NCBI GenBank assembly: GCA_018399395.1
Contig: JAGYOI010000006.1
Span: 1 to 16,985 of the forward strand
Direction of reading: 5' to 3'
Length of the DNA stretch: 16,985 nucleotides
Source: Prolixibacteraceae bacterium
GTDB lineage: Bacteria > Bacteroidota > Bacteroidia > Bacteroidales > Prolixibacteraceae
Shown: piece after piece, positions 1-9,559 of the stretch
Position numbering within the stretch: the first letter of the stretch is position 1
How the letters are laid out: every line of letters starts with the position of its first letter
Made by a program: the position numbers and the translations under genes
The notes under the pieces: model-generated
Databases searched by the model: none
Seen by the model: the letters and a program-made list of their open reading frames with translations, nothing else
What the model was told of the DNA's origin: nothing

Positions 1-942
1 GCAGAATATTTGTGTAACTGGGATATTGAGCGGAAATGGATTGAATACAGCTCAAATGTTGTTGTTGGGTTGGCATCGGTGGTACTATCGATGACCAAAC
101 CGGGTGATAAAATAGTGGTACAGCCCCCCGTTTATTTTCCCTTTTTCCATGTTATCGAGGGGAATGGCCGTGTGATGGTTGAGAACCCTTTGAAGAATGA
201 AAACGGGAGATATCATTTTGATTTTGATGACCTGGTATCCAAAATTGATGCCGGCACCAAAATGCTTTTCTTATGTAATCCGCATAATCCGGGTGGAATG
301 GTATGGACGGAAGATGAACTGAAGAAACTGGGTGAAATATGCATCAAGAATAATGTTATTGTTGTATCGGATGAAATTCATGCCGACCTGGTTTTCAAAG
401 GCCATAAGCACACTCCGTTTGCTTCGTTATCCGATGAATTTGCACAAAACAGCATTACCCTGATGTCGGCCAGTAAAACGTTTAATATTGCCGGGTTGTC
501 ATCGGCGTATCTTATTATTCCCAATAAAGAGCTACGGCTTAAATATCAAAAGCTCATGCAGGCTACGCATTTATCATCGGGCAACTTTTTTGGTCTGGTA
601 GCCACTGAGGCGGCTTACACACATGGTTACGATTGGGTGGAACAACTATTGGTTTACCTGGAGGGAAACCTGGATTACCTGATGGACTTTATGGACACTT
701 ATTTACCTGCGATAAAAGTTATGAAGCCCGAAGGCACGTATTTGCCATGGCTCGACATGTCGGGCTTAAGTATTGATGCCGACAAAGCATATAAAGTATT
801 GATTGAACATGGTGTTGGGTTAACGTCCGGGAAGATGTTCGGGACGGGAGGGGAAAATTTTATCCGTTTGAATATGGCATGCCCGCGTAGCGTGTTACAA
901 GAAGGGCTTGAAAGGATGAAGAACGCATTGTTTAACTACTAA
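1..942 (+). CDS. MalY/PatB-type PLP aminotransferase (cystathionine beta-lyase family), 5' truncated
   Basis: This is a pyridoxal-phosphate fold-type I enzyme of the MalY/PatB group, which usually act as cystathionine or cysteine-S-conjugate beta-lyases in the cytoplasm. The frame is open from base 1 (A-E-Y-L-C-N-W), so the gene begins before the window; the TTG at position 10 is not a real start. Family members have about 390 residues and 313 are present, so roughly 75 N-terminal residues are missing. Numbered from base 1, the motifs in order are PPVYFPF, CNPHNPGG, the cofactor-contacting SDEIHADL and the Schiff-base lysine in SASKTFNIAG (K159, codon 475-477). A conserved arginine lies near the end in FIRLNMACPR, the usual carboxylate-binding position. 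The TAA stop is at 940-942, only 8 bases from the end of the convergent atpC. The subgroup is confident; the exact substrate is not. Confidence 0.9.
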   Translation, partial: AEYLCNWDIERKWIEYSSNVVVGLASVVLSMTKPGDKIVVQPPVYFPFFHVIEGNGRVMVENPLKNENGRYHFDFDDLVSKIDAGTKMLFLCNPHNPGGMVWTEDELKKLGEICIKNNVIVVSDEIHADLVFKGHKHTPFASLSDEFAQNSITLMSASKTFNIAGLSSAYLIIPNKELRLKYQKLMQATHLSSGNFFGLVATEAAYTHGYDWVEQLLVYLEGNLDYLMDFMDTYLPAIKVMKPEGTYLPWLDMSGLSIDADKAYKVLIEHGVGLTSGKMFGTGGENFIRLNMACPRSVLQEGLERMKNALFNY

Positions 943-950
943 TGCTTTTA

Positions 951-1208
951 TTATCTTTCTGATACCTTGCCCGATTGAACAAGCACCACTGTTTTATTAT
1001 CGTGGCATTCAACCACGCCACCTGATATGTCGAAAAAAGTGGTTTTGTTGCTTTTGTCAATAACTTTCAAAACCCCTTTTTCAAGGGTTGAAATAATTGG
1101 TGCGTGGTTTTCGAGTATTTCGAACGAACCTTTAGTGCCGGGCAGTTGAACAAGAAATATTTTGTCGGCATACAATTTTTTATCGGGTGTAATAATTTCA
1201 AGCTTCAT
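951..1208 (-). CDS. atpC: F1Fo ATP synthase epsilon subunit (short form)
   Basis: Epsilon is the rotor-stalk subunit of the F1 sector, linking gamma to the c-ring. The 85 residues match only the N-terminal beta-sandwich domain: an MKLEIITPDKKLY start, then FEILENHAPIISTLEKGVL and a GGVVE strand near residue 63. The helical C-terminal domain present in about 135-residue homologues, which inhibits ATP hydrolysis in several bacteria, is absent. Short epsilons of this kind are, to my knowledge, common in Bacteroidota, so this is probably not a truncation. It starts 8 bases after the atpD stop and is the last gene of the operon. Its stop at 951-953 faces the aminotransferase stop with an 8-base gap and no visible terminator. 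Confidence 0.95.
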   Translation of the reverse strand: MKLEIITPDKKLYADKIFLVQLPGTKGSFEILENHAPIISTLEKGVLKVIDKSNKTTFFDISGGVVECHDNKTVVLVQSGKVSER

Positions 1209-1216
1209 AATTCTGC

Positions 1217-2743
<1,527 letters not shown>

Positions 2744-3727
2744 TTAGCTGGTTCGGTTCATCATTTTATTTGCAATAAGTAACAGATTCTGTTTTTTATT
2801 GTTTGGAACATTAAGATTTTCCCAGCATAGTAATGCTTTATTGTAATATTCTTCCATTTTTTCGTTAGTTAACCTGCCAATTTCAAGCTGGTCATATAAC
2901 GAAAGTATTTGTTTAATTTTATCATCGGGTTTAATATTGCCCGACGACATGACATGTTTCAGTGTTTTTGCAGTTTCGCCTTTTGCCCGCTCAATAGCGG
3001 TAAGCATGAGGAATGTCTTTTTATTCGAGACAATATCTCCACCAATATTTTTCCCGAATGTGCTTGTGCTTCCAAATGAATCGAGATAATCGTCGCGTAA
3101 CTGGAATGCCATTCCCAGATTGTACCCAAAATCATAGAGCAAATCAGCTTCAGGTTTAGGTGCATTTGCGGCCAAAGCCCCGATTTTGAGGCTTGATGCC
3201 AACAAAATAGCAGTTTTTAGGCCGATCATGTTGAGGTAATCATCTACGGTGGTGAGGTCTTCTCGCTCAAAATCCATGTCATATTGCTGGCCTTCACATA
3301 TTTTCAAGGCCGTTTGGGTGAATATATTAAATATCTCCCTGAAATTATCACATTTACAACGGTTGAGGTATTCATATGAGAGAATTGACATTGCATCGCC
3401 TGAAAGTATTGCTGTGTTGCTTGAATACTTTACATGAATTGTTGGATGGTTGCGGCGGAGCTCTGCGTTGTCCATAATATCATCGTGTAGCAAGGTGAAA
3501 TTATGAAACATTTCAATGGCCATAGCCACCGGTATTGCATTTTCAATTTTCTCATCAAATAATTCATGGGCCATTAAAACAAGTACAGGCCGTAAACGTT
3601 TACCGCCCATTTGCAGTGTATAAACCACCGGGTCGTATAAGTATCTCGGGGTACGCTGGCTTATTTTGCTAATTTCTTCTTCAAGTTTAGCACCAAAAAG
3701 CGACTGTAGTTCTTTGTAATTATGCAT
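2744..3727 (-). CDS. Polyprenyl diphosphate synthase (probably short-chain, C15-C20)
   Basis: A trans-isoprenyl diphosphate synthase that condenses isopentenyl diphosphate onto allylic diphosphates, supplying quinone, lipid-carrier or terpenoid pathways. The 327 residues hold GGKRLRP (41-47, diphosphate binding), the first Asp-rich motif DDIMD (82-86) followed by RR, and the second, DDYLD (212-216). The first motif has no two-residue insertion, unlike the DDLPAMD of typical bacterial farnesyl synthases, and the fifth residue before it is aromatic (F77). In studied family members a bulky residue there limits chain growth, so I infer a C15 or C20 product; an enzyme assay would be needed to settle this. 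Its ATG (3725-3727) overlaps the TAA of the upstream RND gene by one base (TAATG), which suggests translational coupling. atpD follows after 24 bases. Confidence 0.93.
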   Translation of the reverse strand: MHNYKELQSLFGAKLEEEISKISQRTPRYLYDPVVYTLQMGGKRLRPVLVLMAHELFDEKIENAIPVAMAIEMFHNFTLLHDDIMDNAELRRNHPTIHVKYSSNTAILSGDAMSILSYEYLNRCKCDNFREIFNIFTQTALKICEGQQYDMDFEREDLTTVDDYLNMIGLKTAILLASSLKIGALAANAPKPEADLLYDFGYNLGMAFQLRDDYLDSFGSTSTFGKNIGGDIVSNKKTFLMLTAIERAKGETAKTLKHVMSSGNIKPDDKIKQILSLYDQLEIGRLTNEKMEEYYNKALLCWENLNVPNNKKQNLLLIANKMMNRTS

Positions 3728-6132
3728 TAGTGGGTATTTTTATCCTTAGTGCTTTTATCTTCCAGTTCAAGTTCGTCGAGGTCAATATCTTCATCATCTT
3801 CGTAAATATGCAACATTGGTTCGTGAAAAGCTTTTGTTGTGGCAATTTTCTCGAACCCAATGAGAAGTGAAGGTAGTACCACCAAATTTGAAATAAGGGC
3901 AACTAAAAGCGTAATCGTAACTAAGATACCTAAAGATTGTGTTCCGCCAAACTTTGAGATGGAAAAAATTCCAAATCCGAACAGCAAAACGATTGAGGTG
4001 TAGAGCATACTAACCCCGGTTTCTTTTAATGCATTGATAACCGATTTGCTGATATTCCAGTTTGTTATGTTAAGTTCCTGTCGGTATTTGGCAAGAAAAT
4101 GAATCGTGTTGTCAACCGATATTCCAAAGGCAATACTAAACACCAAAATAGTTGATGCTTTAATTGAAATACCTGTGAAACCCATTATGGCGGCTGTTGT
4201 TACCAATGGAATAATGTTGGGGATGAGTGACATAAAAACCATACGGCTTGAGTTGAACATAAATGCCATGAAAATGGAAATAATAACGATGGCAAGTGCT
4301 AAACTGCGAAACAAATTACTTACCAGGTACTGGTTTCCTTTAAAAGCGGTTACCATTGAGCCGGTTACGGTTACATCATATTGGCCTGAAGGGAAAAGAT
4401 TATCGATTTCGGCATTGATTTTATTGTAGAGCGTGTCCATTCTTTTGGTACCGATATCTTTTACCCTGAAACTCATCCGTGCTACTTGCATGGTACTGTC
4501 GATAAACGATGTGGCCAGGTCAATATTTTCGTCACCATTTTGAGCATACGAAAGAATAAAGTTCCGTTCTGTACGGCGCGGCAACGAATAAAAACTCTCT
4601 CTTCCGTTATAAAAGGCCTGTTTGGCCATTTTTACAATGTTTACATACGATAATGATGATGATAGTTCGGGGTATTTACTGATGGTTTTATCGAGTGTTT
4701 CAATTTTTTTCAGTGTCGATTCCTGAATTATTCCGTTAGGTTTTTTCGTGTCGATAACAATTTCGAGCGGCATAATACCATCAAAGTTTTTCTCAAAGAA
4801 ACGTACATCAACAGCGATGGGGTCTTTTTCAGGGATGTCGTCGAGAATATATCCGGTGGTTTTTATAAGCGATATACCGAAAATGCTTGTTGCCAAAAGC
4901 ACGATAACAGCAACATAAACAGTTTTTCTGTAATTCTGCGAAATGGCAATAAGTTTTTCAATAACATTTCCCAGCGTTTTCCGCTCAAGGTGTTCAATGT
5001 GGCGCGATTGTGGCGGTGGAAAAAAGCTGAAAATAATTGGGATAAGTAATATTGACAGCAGGAAAAGAAAAAGGATATTGAGCGAGGCTATAATGCCGAA
5101 TTCTTTTAAAATCTCACTGTTGGTAGTAATAAAAGTGGCAAATCCCATCGCTGTTGTAAGGTTGGTCAGGAATATGGCATTGCCAATTTTCATGATGACC
5201 CTTTTCAGTGCTTTTATCTGGTTTTGATGAATGCGGTATTCGTAGTGGTATTTATTGAGAATATAAATGCTGTTCGGGATTCCAATGACAATCAAAAGTG
5301 GCGGAATCATGCCGGTAAGTATGGTAATTTCGTAACCAAACAAAACCATAGAGCCCATGGCTGTTGCCACACCCGACAAAACTACAAAGGCCGGGAATAC
5401 CATCGCTTTAAACGATTTGAAGAAAAGAAACAAAATAACCAATGAAATAATTAAAGCCAATGCCGTGAACATGTATATCTCGTGCTTTATCAGCATGGCG
5501 TTGCGCACGTTGATATATGGCATGCCTGAATAACGGATGTGATTTCCGGTCTCTTTCTCGTAGTTCCGGCAGTAATCCCTTATTTGACCTACCAGGGCCT
5601 CACGTTCTTTCGTGGCCATGCGGTCCTTGTTCATGGTAAGTGCAGCCAGGTATGCGTTTATGCTGTCGTTGTAAAGATAGTTGTCATATATGGGCATCGA
5701 CTCGAACACCCTGCGCATACTGTCGAGCTCAGCTTGGGTTTCAACGGGGTGTTCAAATATTTCATCAACATTGAATTTTTTTTCCTCAGAATTTTTTTTC
5801 AGTTGGTAGGCATTGGGTATCGAAAGCATGTTTTCAACGGCACCAACATCTGAAAGGTTGTTGCAAAGTTCAACCCAGTGGTTAAAATGGTCAAGCTCGT
5901 AAAAGTTGCTGTCTTCAACGGCAATAATGATGATATTGCCCTCTTCTCCAAACTGTTTTTTAAAGTTTTTAAAATCAACCATTGCCGAATCTTTTTCCGG
6001 CAACATTTGTGCATATGTGTACGACATTTCAATGTCACGACCGGTATAGCCCATGAAAATTGTGAATGCTATAACGGTAATAAGTAAAAAAACCCTGTAT
6101 CTCAGAATAAAACTTGAAAATCTATGCCACAT
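3727..6132 (-). CDS. RND/MMPL-type exporter (HpnN-like predicted lipid transporter)
   Basis: An inner-membrane transporter of the RND superfamily, MMPL/HpnN branch, whose known members export lipids or hydrophobic compounds using the proton gradient. The 801 residues show the duplicated 2 x 6 membrane-segment plan: segment 1 at about 13-30, a large periplasmic loop to about 215, five segments at about 220-370, segment 7 at about 403-422, a second loop, then five segments to about 770. The second half has the family motif GISVDNTIHFL with D674; at the equivalent place the first half has GIPNSIYIL, without the Asp. The C-terminus is a very acidic cytoplasmic tail (EDDEDIDLDELELED). An AAGGGG-like ribosome site precedes the ATG at 6130-6132. 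It heads the operon with the prenyl synthase, which makes a prenyl lipid a reasonable but untested guess for the cargo. Confidence 0.88.
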   Translation of the reverse strand: MWHRFSSFILRYRVFLLITVIAFTIFMGYTGRDIEMSYTYAQMLPEKDSAMVDFKNFKKQFGEEGNIIIIAVEDSNFYELDHFNHWVELCNNLSDVGAVENMLSIPNAYQLKKNSEEKKFNVDEIFEHPVETQAELDSMRRVFESMPIYDNYLYNDSINAYLAALTMNKDRMATKEREALVGQIRDYCRNYEKETGNHIRYSGMPYINVRNAMLIKHEIYMFTALALIISLVILFLFFKSFKAMVFPAFVVLSGVATAMGSMVLFGYEITILTGMIPPLLIVIGIPNSIYILNKYHYEYRIHQNQIKALKRVIMKIGNAIFLTNLTTAMGFATFITTNSEILKEFGIIASLNILFLFLLSILLIPIIFSFFPPPQSRHIEHLERKTLGNVIEKLIAISQNYRKTVYVAVIVLLATSIFGISLIKTTGYILDDIPEKDPIAVDVRFFEKNFDGIMPLEIVIDTKKPNGIIQESTLKKIETLDKTISKYPELSSSLSYVNIVKMAKQAFYNGRESFYSLPRRTERNFILSYAQNGDENIDLATSFIDSTMQVARMSFRVKDIGTKRMDTLYNKINAEIDNLFPSGQYDVTVTGSMVTAFKGNQYLVSNLFRSLALAIVIISIFMAFMFNSSRMVFMSLIPNIIPLVTTAAIMGFTGISIKASTILVFSIAFGISVDNTIHFLAKYRQELNITNWNISKSVINALKETGVSMLYTSIVLLFGFGIFSISKFGGTQSLGILVTITLLVALISNLVVLPSLLIGFEKIATTKAFHEPMLHIYEDDEDIDLDELELEDKSTKDKNTH

Positions 6133-6202
6133 TTGCCCCTTGAATTAAACATGGCGAAAATACGATTATTCAGTGATTTTCACAAAAGGTATTTAAAAAG
6201 TT

Positions 6203-6210
6203 CAAACATA
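6203..6210 (-). promoter_or_regulatory. Candidate -7 element for the RND-prenyl synthase-atpDC operon
   Basis: TATGTTTG on the minus strand fits the Bacteroidota -7 consensus TAnnTTTG and lies about 70 bases before the RND start codon. I see no clear TTTG -33 element at 19-21 bases upstream, so the call is tentative. It shares the 132-base divergent intergenic region with the nptA promoter. Confidence 0.4.
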
Positions 6211-6235
6211 TCGATTCGTGTGTTGGTCAGAATAT

Positions 6236-6243
6236 TAAATTTG
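6236..6243 (+). promoter_or_regulatory. Candidate -7 element for the Na/Pi cotransporter gene
   Basis: TAAATTTG matches TAnnTTTG exactly and ends 21 bases before the ATG at 6265. A degenerate TTCG lies 17 bases upstream; there is no good TTTG -33. It is back to back with the RND promoter candidate, 25 bases apart. Confidence 0.45.
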
Positions 6244-6264
6244 TGAATTATAAATTGTTAACCT

Positions 6265-7947
6265 ATGACTGTTTTTCTATTGCTTCTGACGCTTATTGGT
6301 GCTACGGCTTTATTCTTATATGGGATGAAGCTTTTTAGTGAGTCGCTTCAAAAAATAACGGGCGAACGTATTCGTACTATTTTGAGTTCAATGTCGTCGA
6401 ATAAGCTGAAGGGAGTGCTTACCGGGGTTTTTATTACGGCATTAATTCAATCGTCGTCGGCTACTACTGTAATGGTTGTCAGTTTCGTGAATGCCGGAAT
6501 TTTACGTTTGTTTGAGGCAATTATCATTATCATGGGTGCCAATGTTGGCACCACTATAACTTCATGGTTTATAGCATTTTTTGGGTTCGAGGTAAACTTC
6601 AGTGTTTATGCTCTGCCCCTGATTGGGGTTAGTATCCCGTTGTTGTTTGCTTCAAAACGAAAGTTGAAAAACTGGGGTGAAATGCTCCTGGGGTTCTCGC
6701 TCCTTTTCATATCGCTCAATTTTATTAAAGATGCCATCCCGCAGGTTGAAGGTGCATGGGCAACACAGGCTATTGAAACCATCAGTTCACTGGGGTATTT
6801 GTCGTATATCATTTTTATCTTATTGGGGGCTTTGTTCACCATTATTGTGCGTTCGTCGAGTGCCATAATTGCCCTTACCATGATTTTTGTATTGAACGGT
6901 TGGATAGATTTTCCGGCAGCGGCTGCAATGGTTCTGGGTGAAAATTTAGGTACCACGCTTGCTGCGATTTCGGCAGCCCGTATTGCAAATGTTACAGCTA
7001 AAAGGGCAGCTTTGGCGCACTTGTTTTTCAACATGTTTGGTGTGATTTGGGTACTTGCGGTTTTTCCATGGTACCTCGATATTTTTTCGTGGCTGTACAT
7101 GCAATTTGGCGGACAAAACCCATTAGTGCATAATGAAGCTGTACCGCTTGCCATTGCATTGTTCCATACCATTTTTAATTTGATCAATGCATTCATACTT
7201 ATTGGCTTCTCAAAAAAAATTGCCAAATATGTAATACGTAAAATACCGTATACAACTAAGCGTCCCGAAAGTGAATTTAAGTTGAGGCATATTAAAATTG
7301 GTTTATTGTCAACGCCCGAAGCGTCAATTTTCCAGGCTAAGCGCGAAACCATAGTGTTTGCCGAAAAAGTAAGAAAGATGTTTGTAAATGTTGAACGGGC
7401 TTTTAAAGAAACATCCGACCGTGAATATGACAATCTTCGCGAACAGATAATAGAAACCGAAGATTACGCCGACCGCCTTGAGAAAGAAATTGCCATTTAC
7501 CTGACCAAAGTTGGTGAAGGCCGGTTGAGCGAATCAAACTCGCGGGGTATGCGGTCGCTCTTTAAAATGATTGACGATATTGAAAGTATTGCCGATTCGT
7601 GCATCAACATATTAAATGCTATTGAACGGAAACGTGAAAATAAAATTCGTTTCCCCGAACAAATCAATAACAATGTAAACTTGATGTTTGAAATGGTACG
7701 CGATGCACTCGACATGATGGTGACCATGCTGACTTATAACGAAGATATGCCCTTAAATATGGCGCTTGAAACCGAAAAAGAAATTAATAACTTCAGGGAT
7801 ATATTAAAAAGTGAACACCTTAACAATTTAGAAAAAGGTGTTTATAAATACGATGCCGGTATTATTTATAACGATATTATTTCGCAGTGTGAGCGTATTG
7901 GTGACTTTGCCATCAATGTTGACGAATCGTATAAAGATACCATTTAA
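6265..7947 (+). CDS. Na+/phosphate cotransporter family protein with PhoU-like domain
   Basis: A NptA/NaPi-II-type membrane protein predicted to take up phosphate with sodium. The 560 residues contain two inverted membrane repeats of the family: QSSSATT at residues 62-68 with GANVGTT at 91-97, and the second copy RSSSA at 196-200 with GENLGTT at 225-231. Membrane segments run to about residue 325. The remainder, about 345-560, is a soluble helical PhoU-like domain (E-rich helices, FKMIDDIESIADSC, ISQCERIGDFA). The second repeat has arginine (R196, codon CGT at 6850-6852) where the family normally has glutamine in QSSS. It is monocistronic, divergent from the RND operon, and ends 13 bases from the convergent znuB stop, with no terminator visible in that gap. 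Confidence 0.92.
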   Translation: MTVFLLLLTLIGATALFLYGMKLFSESLQKITGERIRTILSSMSSNKLKGVLTGVFITALIQSSSATTVMVVSFVNAGILRLFEAIIIIMGANVGTTITSWFIAFFGFEVNFSVYALPLIGVSIPLLFASKRKLKNWGEMLLGFSLLFISLNFIKDAIPQVEGAWATQAIETISSLGYLSYIIFILLGALFTIIVRSSSAIIALTMIFVLNGWIDFPAAAAMVLGENLGTTLAAISAARIANVTAKRAALAHLFFNMFGVIWVLAVFPWYLDIFSWLYMQFGGQNPLVHNEAVPLAIALFHTIFNLINAFILIGFSKKIAKYVIRKIPYTTKRPESEFKLRHIKIGLLSTPEASIFQAKRETIVFAEKVRKMFVNVERAFKETSDREYDNLREQIIETEDYADRLEKEIAIYLTKVGEGRLSESNSRGMRSLFKMIDDIESIADSCINILNAIERKRENKIRFPEQINNNVNLMFEMVRDALDMMVTMLTYNEDMPLNMALETEKEINNFRDILKSEHLNNLEKGVYKYDAGIIYNDIISQCERIGDFAINVDESYKDTI

Positions 7948-7960
7948 TTGCTGGTTGTTT

Positions 7961-8785
7961 TTATTGTGGTCTTTTCCTGATGAGGTTATATGTTGCAATA
8001 ATCATCTTTCCGAAAGCAAAAAATAAGGTTAGAATTAATATGATGGTTGCCCCCGACGGCAAATTGGTGTAATACGATGTAATGAGTCCGCAAAACATGG
8101 CAACAAAACCAATAACAATTGATGCTATACTTATATGCTGAAATTTTTTTGTAAAAATATTAGCCGTTGCCTGTGGAAGTGTAAGTAATGATAGCACAAG
8201 AATTACACCCGATACCCTTATGCTTGCTACTATTGCCAAAGCACTAAGTATAATCAGCAGGTAGTTGAATGTTTTGACCGGAAGGTTTCGGGCTTTGGCA
8301 AATTCTTCATCGAACGAGATAATCATGATTGTTTTGAAAAAAAGAAGAAAAATTATGCTGGTTACCACTGAAACCAAACCCATGAATAAAAGATCGTTGC
8401 CTGAAACGGTCAAAATGCTGCCAAATAAAAAACTCATCAAATTGGGGGCATAACCGGGCGAAAGGGAAATAAAAATAATACCTATAGCCATACCGAGTGA
8501 CCACCAAATGGCAATAGATGAATCCTGCCTGAGGTTGCCACGGTTGGTAAACCAATTGATGCCCATGGCAGATAACACTGCAAAAACGGCAGCCCCAAAC
8601 ATGGGGTTTATTCCCAAAAAGTAGGCAATCCCAATACCGCCAAACGAAGCGTGTGTTATTCCGCCACCAATGAAAACCATGCGCCTTGCCACAATATAGC
8701 TTCCAATAATTCCGCACGAAATAGACGTGAGCAAAGCGGCAAGCAATGCATTGGTGAAAAAATCGTATTGAAATAAATCAATCAT
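7961..8785 (-). CDS. znuB: Zinc/manganese ABC transporter permease
   Basis: The membrane channel subunit of a metal-ion ABC importer (ABC-3 family). The 274 residues are almost wholly hydrophobic with about eight membrane segments. The family signature GGGITHASFGG is at residues 40-50, with H45 in the conserved position (GDAxSHAxLPG in ZnuB), and the coupling region falls near FAKARNLPVKTFNYLL. It starts 12 bases after the znuC stop and is the last gene of znuA-znuC-znuB. The neighbouring His-rich ZnuA and ZnuC point to zinc as the metal, although manganese cannot be excluded from sequence alone. Its stop at 7961-7963 faces the Na/Pi cotransporter. Confidence 0.92.
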   Translation of the reverse strand: MIDLFQYDFFTNALLAALLTSISCGIIGSYIVARRMVFIGGGITHASFGGIGIAYFLGINPMFGAAVFAVLSAMGINWFTNRGNLRQDSSIAIWWSLGMAIGIIFISLSPGYAPNLMSFLFGSILTVSGNDLLFMGLVSVVTSIIFLLFFKTIMIISFDEEFAKARNLPVKTFNYLLIILSALAIVASIRVSGVILVLSLLTLPQATANIFTKKFQHISIASIVIGFVAMFCGLITSYYTNLPSGATIILILTLFFAFGKMIIATYNLIRKRPQ

Positions 8786-8797
8786 TGAATAGTAACT

Positions 8798-9559
8798 TTA
8801 TGAATGTTGGTGGTTGTGCTGGCCTAAAACAGTGTGTGGTACTTCGCCATGTGTGATAATTTGTATCGGGCAATTGTATGCTTTAAGTTGTTCGGGCGAA
8901 ATGATGTTCGACGGGTGATAGTTTAGTTCTGTGTTAATACATGCTATTCCTTTGACATACGATGATATGGTTCCTACATCGTGCGATACAAGTAAAATTG
9001 CCATTCGTTTGTTCAGTTCTACAAGCATTTCGTAAAGGTCATGTTCAAATTGATTATCTACATAAGTATCGGGTTCGTCTAAAACTAAAAGTTTAGGGTC
9101 CGAAATGAGCGCACGTCCAAGAAATACCCGTTGCATTTGTCCGCCCGAAAGTTCTCCAATTGGCTTCTGAACTATTTGCCCGATGCGCAGTTCACGAATA
9201 ATATTATTAAGTTTTTCGTTGTCCTTTTTGCCATAAGGTTTCATCCATCGGTTTTTAACGGCCATACCCGACAATATCACTTCTTTAACCGTAATTGGGA
9301 ATCGGTGGTCAAACTTGTTGATTTGTGGAAGATAGCCAATGTCACTCTGTTTGTTTCTCAGTTCTTTTGAAAAAGTAATTTTACCCGATGATGGTTCAAG
9401 AAGTCCTAAAATTGCTCTCAGTAAAGTAGTTTTACCACCCCCGTTAGGGCCAATTACACCAATAAAATCGTTTTGAGAGATGGTTAAATTTACATCTTTT
9501 ATTGCCGTATATTCACCATACCGCACAGTGAGGTCGCGTATTTTAATAAGCTCACTCAT
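8798..9559 (-). CDS. znuC: Zinc ABC transporter ATP-binding protein
   Basis: The ATPase that drives the zinc importer. The 253 residues contain Walker A GPNGGGKT (37-44), the Q-loop in YLPQ (Q79), the ABC signature LSGGQ (137-141), Walker B LLVLDEP (157-163) and the switch histidine in SHD (H193). The C-terminal extension after about residue 230 is His-rich and ends GQHNHQHS, a trait seen in ZnuC-type ATPases and consistent with zinc sensing or binding. The ATG at 9557-9559 lies inside the end of znuA: the two frames overlap by 8 bases, which implies coupled translation. The permease gene follows after 12 bases. Confidence 0.94.
   Translation of the reverse strand: MSELIKIRDLTVRYGEYTAIKDVNLTISQNDFIGVIGPNGGGKTTLLRAILGLLEPSSGKITFSKELRNKQSDIGYLPQINKFDHRFPITVKEVILSGMAVKNRWMKPYGKKDNEKLNNIIRELRIGQIVQKPIGELSGGQMQRVFLGRALISDPKLLVLDEPDTYVDNQFEHDLYEMLVELNKRMAILLVSHDVGTISSYVKGIACINTELNYHPSNIISPEQLKAYNCPIQIITHGEVPHTVLGQHNHQHS

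Noticed and set aside
6606..7433. 275-codon open frame antisense to the Na/Pi cotransporter gene
   Set aside because: The opposite strand encodes a clear family protein along the whole stretch; the antisense translation has no recognisable domain and no start context.
8307..8717. 136-codon frame on the same strand as znuB in another frame
   Set aside because: It lies wholly within znuB, whose translation matches the permease family; the alternative product is aromatic-rich and unlike any known protein.
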